Shown: positions 27,301 through 42,300, counted from the first letter of the stretch. The stretch is DNA of 64,000 nucleotides from Rhyzopertha dominica (GCA_025024175.1 QCXZ01000003.1:39084257-39148256), one strand, 5' to 3'. A program made the numbers and translations. The notes: generated by a model from the letters alone, not told the origin.

Positions 27301-30300
27301 GCCTGTACATTTATTTCCATCTGAGGAGTAAAATATACTTTAATCAGCCAGCTACCGTAGAAGCTCTAAAAAATAATTCTAGTTAGAGAAATTACTCCAT
27401 AAATGATTTGAAATGTCTAGAATGTCACACATGAGTTCACTGTCAAGAAGTAGGTAGGGTCCAATTACTTAATTTTATGTCTTTTTTTATTTTTTATTGT
27501 TTTACTGGCTGACTGAATAGACGTCGTCTTGTCTTGTAAATATGTATATAGGTATATATGTATTAACAACTCTCATGACCATAGATATTCAATTGCTCGA
27601 GTATTTGGTTGAGGAAATTTTACATGCGATATTAATCCTATCAGCAGTATACTGCCAAAATGCTCAAAATGTGTGATGTGCCTGAAATGTGATTGACTTG
27701 AAATCACGCGGTTTTGTTTCAAAAATTAAGTCACAGTTGAATTAAGTCAGAAGTTCATATTAACCAAACAACTTATTTTCTTCCACAATTAATTTCAAGG
27801 TAATGTTTTGTTATATAGACATTTTTTGTTTTATTGTCTGGCACATACACGAACAAAGCTGATAGTTGATGAAACGATTGTGATGAACTTACATTAGAAT
27901 CACAATTCAACTGAAAATTCACAACTAAATCAGTTTTTTGCCACTATGTAACCAGTTCGCACTTTACAACTCACCGTATTTCGTTCGTTTGATGATGAGA
28001 CAGCGATGATTTTTTTGTAATAATTAAATTAAATTTTGCTTCAAATTACCTGTTCACCATTCTAATTATATATATGTTATAAACAATACTATGAAAAAAG
28101 GACGACTATCAAATTATCAAATAATTCTGACCGCAGTGAACTGGAACTTATTTATATAGATATTAAACGTATATTTACCATAAGATAATTGTGACTAATT
28201 CAAATTACCGTTTACACCACTGATACCCATAATGGTTTATATTGACATCTAGGGGTTGACTATGACCTGCAATGGATCTGTGTTAACGAAAAAATGAAAT
28301 GGGGGTCTATGAAATGTAAATTGTAAATGTAATTGATAGTGAATCTCACCCAAACAAGTAATTTTTGACTAAGGTAATACCACAGTGGATAATAAATTAT
28401 ATGGTGGTATTGAATAAACAGCTATCATAGTACAAGAAGAACTGGTCTGGAGCACTAACGAAGAATGTAAGATACAGTTTATAAATGGACATCAGTTGTT
28501 TTGGCTCCAAAAAGACATACCTACCTGTTACGTATCTCGCATTCTGGAATATCACGAGAAAGATTTTAATGGCTTTTAAATCTTTAAACCTAGTGAAAGG
28601 AGTTTCAGCATGATAGGCAACAAATAACGAAACAGACTAGACATCACTAACCTAGGAGATTTGAGAAAAAGTCTAACTAAATGTTGAAAATTATTATTAT
28701 TTATTATTTATCCCACCAACAGCATTACATTTTTTGTTTGGTTATATTGTCTAACATATAATACATTTTAGTTTAGTTTGTTTTAATTTAAATTTAATTG
28801 TTAAATATATAAAACTTGCATGTGTTTTTTACATTACATTTTAAAACAGTTAGAGATTTAAATCTTTCAAAGTGAGTGGCACTATTCCGGCTGTCAAAGA
28901 CACATTTGAAGTTGATGAATTTGTAAACTTTTAATATTAAGTAAGCAGGGTAAAAAAGTTTGGGGACCTCTGGTTTACACTAATGAGTTACTTACAGCTC
29001 AATACTAAGTAACCACAACCTCTCAATTTTGCGAAGTAAGCTTTGATGTAGTGTTAAAAATTCATTCTCACCATGCACCAATGATTGTTTAAATATAGCT
29101 ACGGATAACTTGATAACTCCATTAAGGATACCGAACAACCAGTTCGGTGGCATTTCTATTTCTGTGATAGGTGGCGAACAATGACGGGGGTATAAATTAT
29201 GAACAAGCTAAGCGACACACAGTTTCCTGTTTACTGGTAAAACGTTAGCTTTCAAGAAATAAAACTCCAATTACCCACCATTCAATTTAATATCATAAAT
29301 ATAAAATTACTGTATATTACCTAACAATATTTATCGTAATATATCTAACAATTAGGTAAGAGACTTATGTACTACTACAGATTTATTTATTTGTCTGATT
29401 GAAAAAACCGTAAATTTTGTCAGATCGAATATTAAACAATGAATGTAGCAAAACCCAAACCAAAATATGTTAAAAATTTTTAAGATACCTACTTAAAATT
29501 TATGACGCAATACTTAATTAAAAAAATTATATGTTATTCCTATGTACGTCACGTCCTCCTATCGCATGATCATTATATGTGTTTCGCTACATATGAAAAT
29601 AATATTTACGTCTTACTTGTACAAAGTAATGCTGCTTTTTTTGTAAAAAGTTTTTTTTTAACCAAATATATAAATAACGTTGCAATTATTTCAATGCGAG
29701 AATAGCATCTAAATCTAAGTTAAAGAAATAATGACTTATTAAGCCAACTTTTCCATAAGATGCAATATAAACATTATGACCTGTAAGCTACTACTGCCTT
29801 CTACCCGTTTAGGTTTAGAACCTCTACACAGAATTATTTTTTTAGCATTGCAGATGGCAACGATCGTTGGCCTTAGTGAAGTTACCAATGCACACAGAAA
29901 AAGTGCCGTGGCGGAATACAGGTTACTTCCCTTAGGCAATAGTCCTCATGAAGGCAGTTGTTGATGATATATGTCCTTGCCATCTACTTTTTTATTAACA
30001 TCATACCATTGCTTTTGATATTATACAGGCAAAACCAGTTCTGTATCATGCCATCTGCACTTCATCTAAACTGCACTGATGAGCTTTAATAAAAGCGAAA
30101 CAGATCTCCCTGCAATTGGCTGCGGTGCGAACATATTACAGTCATACATTCAGTAGCTCTTCACAATTTAGAGTAGGTTCGTGGAAGGGAACTGTATCAC
30201 CCAATCTCATTAAAAAGTTTTACATATAAACTATAAGTTTAAAGTTATTTATATTCACAAGTTACTTACCCTATAATACCTACCAGTCACCTCCAATCAT

Positions 30301-33300
30301 TTTATACCTAGAAAATTATTTTTACAGGTTACCTAGAGCAAGGGTTGCTAGTGACGGACCCCAGAAAGCTACGCACCCACTACCTGTCTGCCAAAAAGTG
30401 GCGTATGGACGTACTATCTCTCCTGCCAACGGACTTGGCCTACTGCTGGTGGCCACCTTACCAGTGCCACATCAAAGTGCCGTGGTCCGGTAATAGTCCG
30501 TTTGAATAGGCTCTTCCGGTTACCCAGGCTGTGGGAGTGGTTCGAAAGGACGGAAACGGACACCAACTACCCAAATGTGTTTAGGATATGTAAAGTAGTG
30601 CTAGCCATACTAGTTTTAATTCACTGGAACGCGTGCCTATACTTCGCCATCAGCTACGCCATAGGGTTCGGAACTGATAACTGGGTGTACAACCTGGATG
30701 GGCCGAAAAACTCCACGTTGGCGAGGCAGTATATTTATAGGTAAGCAAATATTACTGATTGTAAGGCCGCTCCGTGATAGCAATTATTTCTCCGCAGGAT
30801 GATTTACTAAGTAGTATCGGCTTTATCGCAAGGCATCTCTTATTTGATTACATTTGTCCGATTTTGTACATCCATACTAGTTTCTGCTATATGCTATACC
30901 TGTGCGTACCCCAAATGAAGCTCTTTGGCTACTTCATTATTTTCAAACATTTCAAAACTTGGCGGCGTTACTTTTTGTCGGGATCACATCGTTGTCCCTA
31001 CGGGTAATAAAATGGAAAATGCCGTATTTATCCTTAAACGGAATTGTCCCTAATGTGTGTTGTCTATAAACCATCACGAAGTAATTTTGGAATGGTCCCT
31101 AAACGGAGTTTTACTATTCCAGAATTGTCCCTAAATTGCCGAATCTGGCTAACATATGGCGTGAGATTCTATTTTTAAGTTATCTTCTACTTATGCATAC
31201 CACGTTGCTTTTTCAGCTTATAACGTATTCGTATTTGACAATTTTAACTTTTGCATAAACATTTTAGAACTTTCACGATTTAACAGTAACAATAACAATA
31301 ATAATTTTTGGTCCCAGTCCTGCAATCTCGATAAAATTGATTAAAAACACACAACAAGACGAATAAGAAGCTNTTATAATAATAATTTAAGTGTCGTAAT
31401 AAGGGCTCTACACCAACGAGCAATACTCCAGCTTACTTCTCACAAAGCAGTGGTACAGTATCAAAAGAGTATCAATGTTAACAAAACCTTTGGTGTTTCT
31501 ACTGGCAAAGCCGAACATTTTCAGTGCATCCTCGCAGAATTTAACAATATGACAAGAAATAAACAACTGACTACAAATAATAATACAAAGATCTCGGACC
31601 TGAAAGAATCTTTGCAAAACAATATCATTAAAACTTATAGTCATAAACAAAACACTGCACTTGGTAGAGTTAACCTTCAATTCACCGAACAAACGAACTA
31701 ACACATTGTTGCAATACAATACATTTAGCTTTAGTAGTAATAACACTAAAAATGTTTTATCGACGTATAGGAGAAACAGACACGCCAAATGCTGCTTCAC
31801 GTCATTAACATACTCGTTATATATTAAAAAGCATTGGTCCGAAATAATCCATTATCAAGAAAGGCAGATTTGACATTAATTTCAGTACTCAACAAAATTG
31901 TCTTCTACCTGCAATATAGAACCAAACAACTGCACAAAGCTGTGGCAAGGACCGATGCCATCAAGCTTACGCAAGAGAATATCTACATCAACGGTATCAA
32001 AAGCTTTGGATATGTCAGTATAAACTATGTATATTTGGAGTCGAGAATCAAGTGCACCCGACAGAAACTGCACACATTCACATGGGTTTGTCACGGTTTA
32101 TTTATTTTTAATAAAACCATGTTGTTCGGCAACAACTATGGGTGAAAAGTGACTGCAATGGATGACTGATAACAAGTATTCAAACGACTTAGAAAAATTG
32201 TAAATGTTAATTTTGAGTATTACCTTTAACACCTAAATTTAACACAGAACAAACCTTGGAAACTTTCCAAGCATCAGGATAGACAGCATTAGTTAGAAAT
32301 ACAACTAAGAGGCAAAAAATGAAGTCCTCTACGAGAAATGCCATCCGGACCCATTGGCACATAAATAATTACTGTCACCTGGAATTCTAGTGCAATTGCG
32401 CTTGGAGTTTGTATGTTTCTGCAATCCTTAAGAGTTCGTTTTTATTGATGATTCTGACCTCGAAATAAATTGCTTGTATATTTTTATATAATACTTAGTA
32501 GTGCCACGAACATCTTTAATACTATATAGATAATACCACAGCTTGAACTTTTTACATTTACGCCTATGACGGTTTTTCAAATTAATCTTGCCAATTATGT
32601 TTGGCGTAAGCAATAGACAAACGTCTTTAATTAGGAAGTTCTATTTCTTATAAAACCTGACAATACTGGTCTTGTTACGGGACACCTATCGCCTAATAAC
32701 CGAGTATTTGGGGACAATTGCGGGTTTAGCAAAATCCTGTTTCTGGTTAGAGACAAATGCGAGGTTGACCAATTGTCGTTAGGGACAACCAGCGGATCCC
32801 GTGATAACCTCTCAGTCACTGACGATATACCTTATATCCCATACTATAAGAAGAACATAAAATCGCCGACGATGCACACTTTGCTCCTAAAACTACAGCA
32901 AATATTTAATGGGTCATGTGCATTCAACATTGTACTATCATAGTTTCGCCCTTGGAGAGGACTATGTGTATTTGTTATTTAGTTGAAATTTCCATCCAAC
33001 AAGCTTAAATAAAAGGGTGGCGAGAATAAACTATGGTGTGCCATTGTTGATCTCCTGTGCATAATGCACACATGGGCACAAAATGCAAAAGACATTTGTC
33101 TTGGGTGAACATTATTAACTGTTGGGTTTTTGTGCGGTTTTGAATCGCAATTATATTAGCTGGTAGTGACTTTGTCATCATTTGTAAATACGATGACCAG
33201 ACGGCCTATTTTACCCGGACAAGTTCTCTTTCTGACGTTCTGATTTTTGTCCGGTATATATTCTGGTTTTATTTACAAAATGTCCTCTTTTTGGTTAACG

Positions 33301-36300
33301 TTATAAGTGGGCTAGAGAACTCACAAATAAAACACGTCGACGAGTGAGAGATGGTTTTCGGCCGCGCTCGGCATAGACTGCATTGCCCTTTCGCCCGCGA
33401 CTCCGATCTCCAGTGTTCTGTACTTTGTGTCTGTAGGGAGTACTCGGTATCCTTCTATCTTTGTTATTCATGTATCATGCAAGAATTTGTTATAAGATTA
33501 GTTCTATTCAACAAAACAGTATTTCGTACTTTGTAGAACTTAACACTGGATTCTGGATCAAAATACCAGCTATGCCAAAAAGAAAGTACAAATTTAATGA
33601 AGATTTGAAACGGAAATATCCCTTGTTTAAGAAAACAAAAACCGAATATGAACTTGTATATAAATATTTATTGTGGTTCGGATGGTTAAGTTTGATAGTT
33701 TGGTACGCTCTCCCATCTCCTTTATAAACATTTAAATTTGCCGCCACTGTTTTGCCCTAAAATGGCGGACTATTGCGATACTGTATTTAGAGTTGCCGAT
33801 CTATCTACAACCTACTCTCTTGTCTACGTCAGAATAACTAATTTAATTGCACCTGTTTTACTTTAAACAGGTTCACAATCGACACTGAACTCTAAATAGT
33901 GCAATATTTTATTTACTGCTGCCCAATCCGTAACATCCCAATTGTACAAAAACCTACTTACTTGGTTCACTGCAAATCAGAACGACTTACAGTTGCTAAG
34001 AATATTAACAGGCCTACGGCTTCACGGTAAGGTTTGCTTACCTGTACCTGTAATGATGCTTCTTTCACCTGATTATAGATTAAGACGAAGACCCGGATCT
34101 GCAGGAATGGTGATGGTTTGGCCTCCTCCATGTTAAACCTACGCAAAACCTTTTTCATGTATGGCACTTGATTTATCGGGATCGTACCGGTTTCTTCGTC
34201 ACGCACTATATGAAGACCGACGAGTTTTCTCCGTTGTCAGCCGTTATAGCAAAATGTTCTTCCAAATTAGAAAATAAAATGTCAATGGCACTTCGCAACA
34301 GTGACATGACAAGTCCATCAATGTATAAAATTTTATAGCCACCACTTTGTCCGACAAACACGCACTGATCACTTTTTAATTGTTTGAAACTGTAAATGTT
34401 AAGGAAGGTTACAAATTTCAAGTTCCAATATCGCAATGGCCGTATAAGCTTTTCTTTAATTTGCAAACGTAACTTAGGTGCTTCTGATCTTCAAATTCTT
34501 GAGTTGGCTTCATGTAAATTAATATCCTCTTGAAGTTCACCAGACAGAAACGCGGTTTGATTATCAAAATGCGCGATTTCAAAATTGTGTTCTGCCGTCA
34601 ATGCGAGCGGTACCTACACGTATCGAATTGTATTTAACCACCGCACCGACGCGGTTGTCTCTGTATCATCGGTATCCTTTTGTTAAGTAAAACTTCCCGC
34701 AACAAGACGTGCTCTATACCCTATCTCGTTTCCGTTCGCGTCAGTTTTTACACGAAAAAACCCCTTTGGTGTCAATTACTTCGGCTCCCTTAGGTAGTAG
34801 TTGCAAAGTCCAAGTGTTGTTGTCTTTTTGTGCTCTCAATTCTTCTCTCTCCCTCTGCTGATTTTCTTCATTCTTCATTGTTTGATCATAATTTATCGGT
34901 TCCAAAATTGAACAGAACAGACCTGCTCCATAGTAGTAGTAGTCAGTTCTTTTCTTTCATCGATGACTGCTTCTCTATATCCTTTATTATTGTGTTTTCA
35001 TTTTTCTCTTAATTTTCATCCATATGTTCATGTCCGTTGTCAGCTCCACTTTGTTCTGGATGAAATCCTTTTCATAATTACCAAAATTCAGCTGAACCAT
35101 TGCAGTATTTTCTTTATCAGTTGAAGAAGGTTCGTTTTCATTAAAAGTGACATTTCAACTAATCTTAATTCTTCTTTTTGACGGATCCCACAACCTCTAG
35201 TTTTTCTAGTTCTAGTTTGAAATGAAATGGAACAAATAGAAGGCGCCTTGAGTTCAAAATATCACTGTTCACTGAAACAAGTTAGAAGAACGTCCCGATT
35301 CATATTAAGGGATTTAGAAAAAAATGTAGTTTTTTTTCAAAATTNTGTTCTTAATATTTGTTAATAACTACCAAACCTCTAAATCTAACTAATACAGTCC
35401 AAACAGACCAAAAAAGGCAAGAATCTTATACGATTAACTTTTAGGCTACAAAACATGCGACCCAGTTGCTTCAAATGGGAAAACTTGACTTTTCACTAGA
35501 CTCAATATATATTATACAATTGGGAAAAAACTGATATCAGACCTTTTGTGCGGCAAGGCTGTCTTTTAACTCAACTACTGGAGTATCACCCTTGTATCTT
35601 TTTCTAGTTTCGGAGCTGCCCGTTTCTTCGAAACAGTAACAAATATGAAATGAATATTTGGTGTTTTAGATTTATTGCCCGTGGATAATTGTACCTCCTA
35701 ATTAAAAGACAATATATCGGTAAAAGCTTGACATAACTAAGCGCCTGACTGTTAGAATGGGGTCGTAATTAAATGATAAATAAGATAATCTCATGCATAG
35801 TTAATTTCAAAAGCTTTATTTTAGTAAACCAACCTCGTAGCGAACTACGTTTGTGCTCCTTCGCCTATGATACCGTGTAACAAGGATAATGCACAGACAA
35901 CAAGAGACTCTTGCTTGCAGTTTTGCATACAAAGGATGCTTTGTGATCAGTCATACACTAATTACGTTCGCCATCACAAATACCTCAAACAATAAAAAAC
36001 AGCGCAGTATTAATGTGCATTATCTTAGGATTTCTAAAGGGCAAAGGGCATCACGTTTTAATCTGTACATCGTACATCGTTCCTTAGGTATACGATACGT
36101 ATGATTTGACGTTTTATACTTTTCACGTATTACGGAACAGAACTATTATGACATGTTGTTTTCCGGGCTGGTTCCCACGTTGGTTATTAGACCTTGACGT
36201 TTCGACACTCATGTCGATGTCTTCCTCAGAAGTAGGCCTGAAACAACATGTCATCGACAACAACCACGGAAGCCTTCAAACCAAAAGAACTGTTATGCTT

Positions 36301-39300
36301 ATTACTATAATTTCAAACTGAAAACATCACCGTCTTACGTATTAATACTGTACAAAACATTTTACAATGTATATAGATACCGGGTGTTTCGATGAAAACG
36401 AATTACCCCCATTAATTCAGTATGAGGTCTTGAAACATTTCTAGTCTTATTTTTTATGATATAACATTGTAAACAGTCAGAACCCTCTAGTTGTCACCCT
36501 TAATTTTTGAACACGTCTGCGGAGACGAAAGGCTCACTTCGAAGGTATTTCAAAGCTCTTTATAAAAAATGCGTTAAAAAACCATCAATTTTCGTCGAAA
36601 ATTTATTTTTTCAGGCAATGTTGAATAACTAAACACTGAAATTTTGCATTTCCTTAAAAGTTCATATTGATCAAATTTATAATATTTTTTGCAACTGCTA
36701 AACCAAGTTTGTTATTTTAAGAAAGCGAAAACATCACACCGGACCACTAATGCATTAAAATTGAAATAATTTAATCGATATTATTTTTTTCGTGTTGCTT
36801 AACTTCATGACCGTATAAATAAAATTTTGTAATTGATTGCTATCTAACGTTATCAATACCAAATGGCGTTTATCTTCCAAGAACATGCAGAAATTGTGAA
36901 TTTATTAAACAAAAATAACGAACGCGCTAGAGCTGCTGGTGCTCGCAGCTTCAGACCTTTACAAGTACGTTTTGGAAATTATTGTAAAGTTTGGGGAGAC
37001 TGGATGATGTTATCACTCTCCAGAATTTTCCACAAACATAAGTTACACCTTTCAAAATTCACTTGACGTTTAAATTAAATGCAAACGATTTAGATATAGA
37101 GGACGGGAATTCTGTGAACATTAAACGGAAGTATCTATTAACAAAATCCAAGTTTACTTTAAAATACCTGCTTGCCAGACAAGTCTACATTTTTTAACTC
37201 TTACTTGATACGGGAAGTTCACCCCCAGAGGCCAAAAAATTTAGTAGGTGGGCTGGGATAGTAGGTAATCATATCGTAGTTCGGAAGTTTTTTCCTTCCT
37301 TGAGAAAAATCTCAACGGTTAGCTTTATCTCGATATACTAAACACACTAATCAATTTCCATACCATGGACAACATCGAACTCCTCTTTATTATGCTGCTC
37401 CTGTCGGGCAATTCCTTGATGACAGTTTTCAAGGGAATTGTACAGGGTAGAGAGGGCGTACTGAATTTCAGGATTAAAACCCCCGGTATATGTTTAATTA
37501 GTTAATTTTGTGTATATTATCTGTTTACAGCTTTTACTGGTCAACGTTGACCCTGACCACAATAGGGGAAACCCCCGTTCCGGAGAACGACGCCGAATAC
37601 CTATTCGTTGTAGCGGACTTCCTAGCCGGCGTATTAATTTTCGCCACCATTGTTGGTAATATCGGTTCTATGATATCCAATATGAATGTTGCCAGAGTCG
37701 ATTTCCAAAATCGCATGGACGGTGTTAAACAGTACATGGCGTTCAGGTAAGCAAAATGTGGGGTTAAATAACTCAAAAGATTTTAAGCCAACATGTTATT
37801 GAAAAATTATTGTTTCGGAAGATGGCACGTATACCATTCATTAATGGTACTATTCCTTATCCTTCTGAATTTTGCAGTCATACCGAGTCCACTGCAGTAT
37901 GTATGCGTTTACCCGACTAATACAGTGGTATTTACAGATGAAAGTTCCCTAACCATTAACTTCAAATTGTTGGGATTAATCATTTACAAATTAAGGTTGC
38001 TATATAGGAATCTTAGTGAATTTGGTCAATCTCTCGCTAACGTGTAGACAACATGAAAGTAACCTGTTTTTTTCATATAGCTTACGTTTCGGTTTAAATT
38101 TCATTGGTGTAAAAGTAATTTTCCGTACTTTAATATAGGCATACTACCTACTACTATAGAGGTATCGGGTATTCATTAAAAACGTCATCAAGTGGCCGAT
38201 GACTTTGACTAACATTTTCACGTATTTTGGCATAACAGTTATAATTAGAAATAAATTATTAAATGCTGAAATAAAATGTTTCCCACGCTCAACCGGCTCA
38301 ACAGTTGATGGACAAGGAGAAAGCGCGAAAACATCAGAAAACGGTGGGAAAAATGTGGGAAGTTGGCAACCTGTGACGTCTGTCAGCCGTCAATTTTTAG
38401 TGTTATTTATGTAGAAACTGNGTCCTATACCGTTTAATAATTTATAATTGGNTAATAAACTTAAACACAATCTTACTCTGCGTCAACAAAAACTCAAGGC
38501 GTGAATTGTAATTGACGATAGGAGCGTCCTTTTTTCGCTCCGTCTTTGTCGGTCAAGAAATCATAANCGACTTGATGACTTTTATGAAATTAACACTCAA
38601 TACATCTAGTGAGATTCTGGGTCGAATANTATCATAATATGCAGNAGTATTGCATATAGTGCGCATATAAAAATCCCCCCCCCCCCCCAATTAACCATTG
38701 AAAAGAAAGTTCTGATAAAACGCGGCGAGATAGTTGAAAAAATAGTTCCTTTCACAATTGAAGTGTTTTTCTCAAAATTCAAGATGGCGTCAGTCATTTT
38801 AAAGCCACTGAAAACATTCCTGCACGTTTTAAGTTCTCCTCCGTCCTAACTTTTGAACGCGTTAAACTATAAAGTTCGTTTAAAATCCGGATAGGATAGC
38901 TGAAAGTGACCTCCTTTAAAGGTGATGTGCTTCTCCACATTCAAGATGACGCCACAGCAGCTACTACCTCGAAAATTTTAGTGAGGATGTCATGTCTACT
39001 GCATTGTATACCCGCTTTCATTATCAGATTGAAATCGGATAATCCATTCTAAGTTATGGGATTTACATGTGTGAGACTGAAATGTTTCTTAGGTAGAAAC
39101 CCCTTTTGCATCAATCTTGACTTGACGGCGTTCAATTTTTGGAACTGTTTCGTTTTAATAGTGGTGCTAGTCAGTATCTCTGCCTTGCCTATCTTGCTTC
39201 TTCTGTTCCCCTTTTTAGCACCTAACGACACTAGGACTATATACACAGTTGTTACTTCAGTTTTGGTTCCTAAATTACGTTTAGCTGCAGAAATACTAAC

Positions 39301-42300
39301 CGAAACGGTACCACCACAGTTAAGAGTTAGTTTCACAGATGTGTTGAATTGACTAAATGAATTGGATGCTTATTGGCTGCTGCGCGTTAGCGGCTCCTGG
39401 TCAGATGATGACCAGTTATCTACTATTTGTTGGATGTGCTGTACATTAGACCTTGTATTTGACGGTTCAGCAACAGCTCCCAAAATTTGTGATGAACTTT
39501 CTCCATTAAAATTTGTATTTGATTTCCACGCAGCAGGTTCCCAAAACTGGCTGTTGATTTTCATGAGCCCAATCTGCTGCTTGAGTACTAACGCTCGGTC
39601 ATCACATTAGTAACGCGCAACCTTGTTTGATTCGCATAATTCCCAAAATAGTATTTTAATAATTAAGTACACTAATTACCCGTTTTGCTTGAGCAGTTGT
39701 AAAATACAGTTGACAAACACTTATAGCAAAGTGTAATCAAAGAAATGGTGTCATAAAGGGCGTGAAGAAAATAAAAAAATAACTAGTAATAAAGTGCTTT
39801 TTTAATTTTTTGTGCCTGCCACATTATTGTATATTCGGCTGCGCCTCAACACTATACATTTGTGAGAAAAAGCAATACTATATAGTCTAAATATAATTTT
39901 AGCATTTTTTACCTCCAAATATGTATATGCTTATCACTTATCACTACTTGATAGCTTGTAAAACTGCATTGAGAGGATGGATTTTTCTCTTTTATTTGTT
40001 GCCAGTTTAAAAGTTACAATCTATAATTTAAAATAGATATTTCAGTTTTTCTAAAGAGCATAAAAATCCGCAACGGTCCTCTGGTTTAACCTGTGTCTTA
40101 CTATTAAGGAGATCCTTATGTAAGGCCGAAGCCGAAAAACCCAATGTAATTACTCAAAGCTTAGCTACGTGCCCCTTTGCACGACAGAAGTATTGAAACT
40201 ACCCTAACAACTCAACTCAGAATAAATTCGCAACCGCGACATTTGATGTATGGTTCCGACGTGCCTTTCAGGAAGGTCGGCAGGGAGCTGGAGGCCAGAG
40301 TGATTAGGTGGTTTGCTTACACTTGGGCAGAGAGCGGGGCACTGGACGAGGAACGCGTCCTGTCTGCCTTACCGGACAAGCTGAAAGCCGAGATAGCCAT
40401 TAGGGTGCATCTGGACACTTTGAGGAAAGTTCGGATATTCCAGGACTGCGAGCCCGGACTGCTCGAGGCCCTCGTCCTCAAACTCAGGCTGCAGGTAAAC
40501 TATGCGCGCTTCATTAACAAATACTACTTCATGTTTCATTTGGGTTTGTACTAAGTTGCGAGGGTCAGTGTATATACGCCGTTCATTTAACTATTTCTAT
40601 GTAATACAATAGCCCTTGGGGAGTCCAGTGAAAACAAACTTTATAAAGCAAGTTCATCTTAAGCCACGTTCAAGTTTATAGAGGGTGTACAACAGAAGCC
40701 TTTAGTTAGAAGTAGGTATATGGGAAAATAAAAACTGAAAGACTGAAATCTTAGTCTTTTGGGGTTAGATCGCGACTGATTTAGGAATAAGGTCGGCGTT
40801 TCACCCGCACTTGTAAGGGGCATCATCAGGATAAGAATAAGGTGTATGGAATATGGTGCAAACCTGACGCGAGAAACACGTGCGAATCGAACCAAATCCC
40901 AAGGAAGAAAGAGTTTGTAAACATTGGATATTGTTTTACCTGGNGCTACCGTCTTCGCGGTTTAGNTTATTGGGATATTTGGAAATTTCTATGGCTTCTC
41001 GGAATTTTCGGGTTGTGAAAAAAAGGACTTTCCCTAGAACTGACATATTGTCAAACAAAATATTGTTCNCCGTTTCATGTTGACGTTCAGCTACTGCTGA
41101 GNGTGTGTAGAGACCTGATTTAATGTAGCGTTTATGTTCATTAAGCCTTGTAATGAATCTATTTGTTTCGCCGATATATACGGCACCGCACGAACAAGGG
41201 ATGATGTAAATACCTCTAGAAAATAGAGGATTTATTTTGTCCTTCGGAGATGGAAGAATCTGTGACATTTTCGAAGGGGGCTGGAAGATAGTACGGATGA
41301 GTTCTTTCTTAAGAATTTTGCCAATTCTGTCTGTGACACCTTGACATAGGGAAGTAAAGCTGTCGATCTATAATTTGGGGGTTCAAGGGTTAGTGTGGAT
41401 TTTGGGTAAAGATGACGATTTATTACAAATTGTATCTCACTGTTATTATACCCGTTGTTGGCCAGACTGATGCGTAAGTGTTGTAATTCACTTCGAAGTT
41501 TGTCCGGTTCAAAAATTTATACAGACAGAACGCTTTTGTAATATATAGTGATGAGAGAAGACCTCTATGGGGAGGATATCACTTTCAAAACCTCACAATT
41601 CTCCAAACTCTGCCACAGTTCTAAACTGATTTCAACCCTTACTTTACTTATCCGTTGTCGGGACAATAGTAATTTTCAAGTTCCTAGGAATCAAGAACCA
41701 GTTCTCCACGTGGTAATCTAGCAAAATTCTAAGATGGACAAGTGTATCTCTTCTGCGGGAACGCATTCCACCACTCGACGAGAACTCGACTTTTTAGCTC
41801 ACAATCTATGAAATCTTCATCTTAGATTGTCCATTTCCCACATTCANATTGATTGGTCATTTTTCAATCAAATTACTTTTCTACAAGCCCAAAGAACCCT
41901 TGAAATTTGTAATGAAATGCATATACACAAATTCCACTCTCTAGTTCCACCTTAAAGGCAGTCCCGCATGCCAAACCCAAAAAACGTGGTTAATTTGTCT
42001 TCCTGTCCCTTTTCCCAGTCAGACAACACCTTGCCAACGGCCTCAATTTTGCTATTGCTCCTTTCGAGCAAATAATCAGTTGTGTAGAATCATGCCTTCA
42101 ACCCCTACCCAAGGATATAGCGGACCGCATCCGTTTTGAAACAACCAAGGTTCCTCAAAAACTGAAACTTCCCGCATCCAATCTTTCCAAAAATGAGAAA
42201 ATTGCTCTCAAAAATCTCAAATACAATTCAGAGATAACCATCCTCTCGGCCGATAAAGGGAACGCGACTGTAGTCCTTAATACTTTCGATTATGTGGATA

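Larger units (their letters stand above)
6249..30327 (+). other. CngA: Intron 2 (24.1 kb)
   Basis: GTAAGT donor, TTTACAG acceptor. The largest intron here. Apart from the elements listed separately I see no supported feature in 6249-9150, 12000-15900, 17900-19900, 20950-24240 (except the hairpin at 22006-22076) and 25400-28200. These stretches are AT-rich with only short chance ORFs. Confidence 0.85.
30741..37530 (+). other. CngA: Intron 3 (6.8 kb)
   Basis: GTAAGC donor, TTTACAG acceptor. Holds a Jockey-like remnant, a hAT-type fragment, a copia remnant and a mariner-type 5' end, listed separately. The stretches 30741-31400, 32650-33180 and 35240-36370 show nothing else that I can support. 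Confidence 0.85.

Noticed and set aside
38674..38690. C-homopolymer (and another near 2802)
   Set aside because: Simple homopolymers with uncertain length, no sign of function.
39056..39352. Hydrophobic 98-codon frame on the + strand resembling a membrane protein
   Set aside because: Lies opposite a K/R-rich pogo/Tigger-like tail; the hydrophobic character is the complement of lysine codons. No splice or start context.
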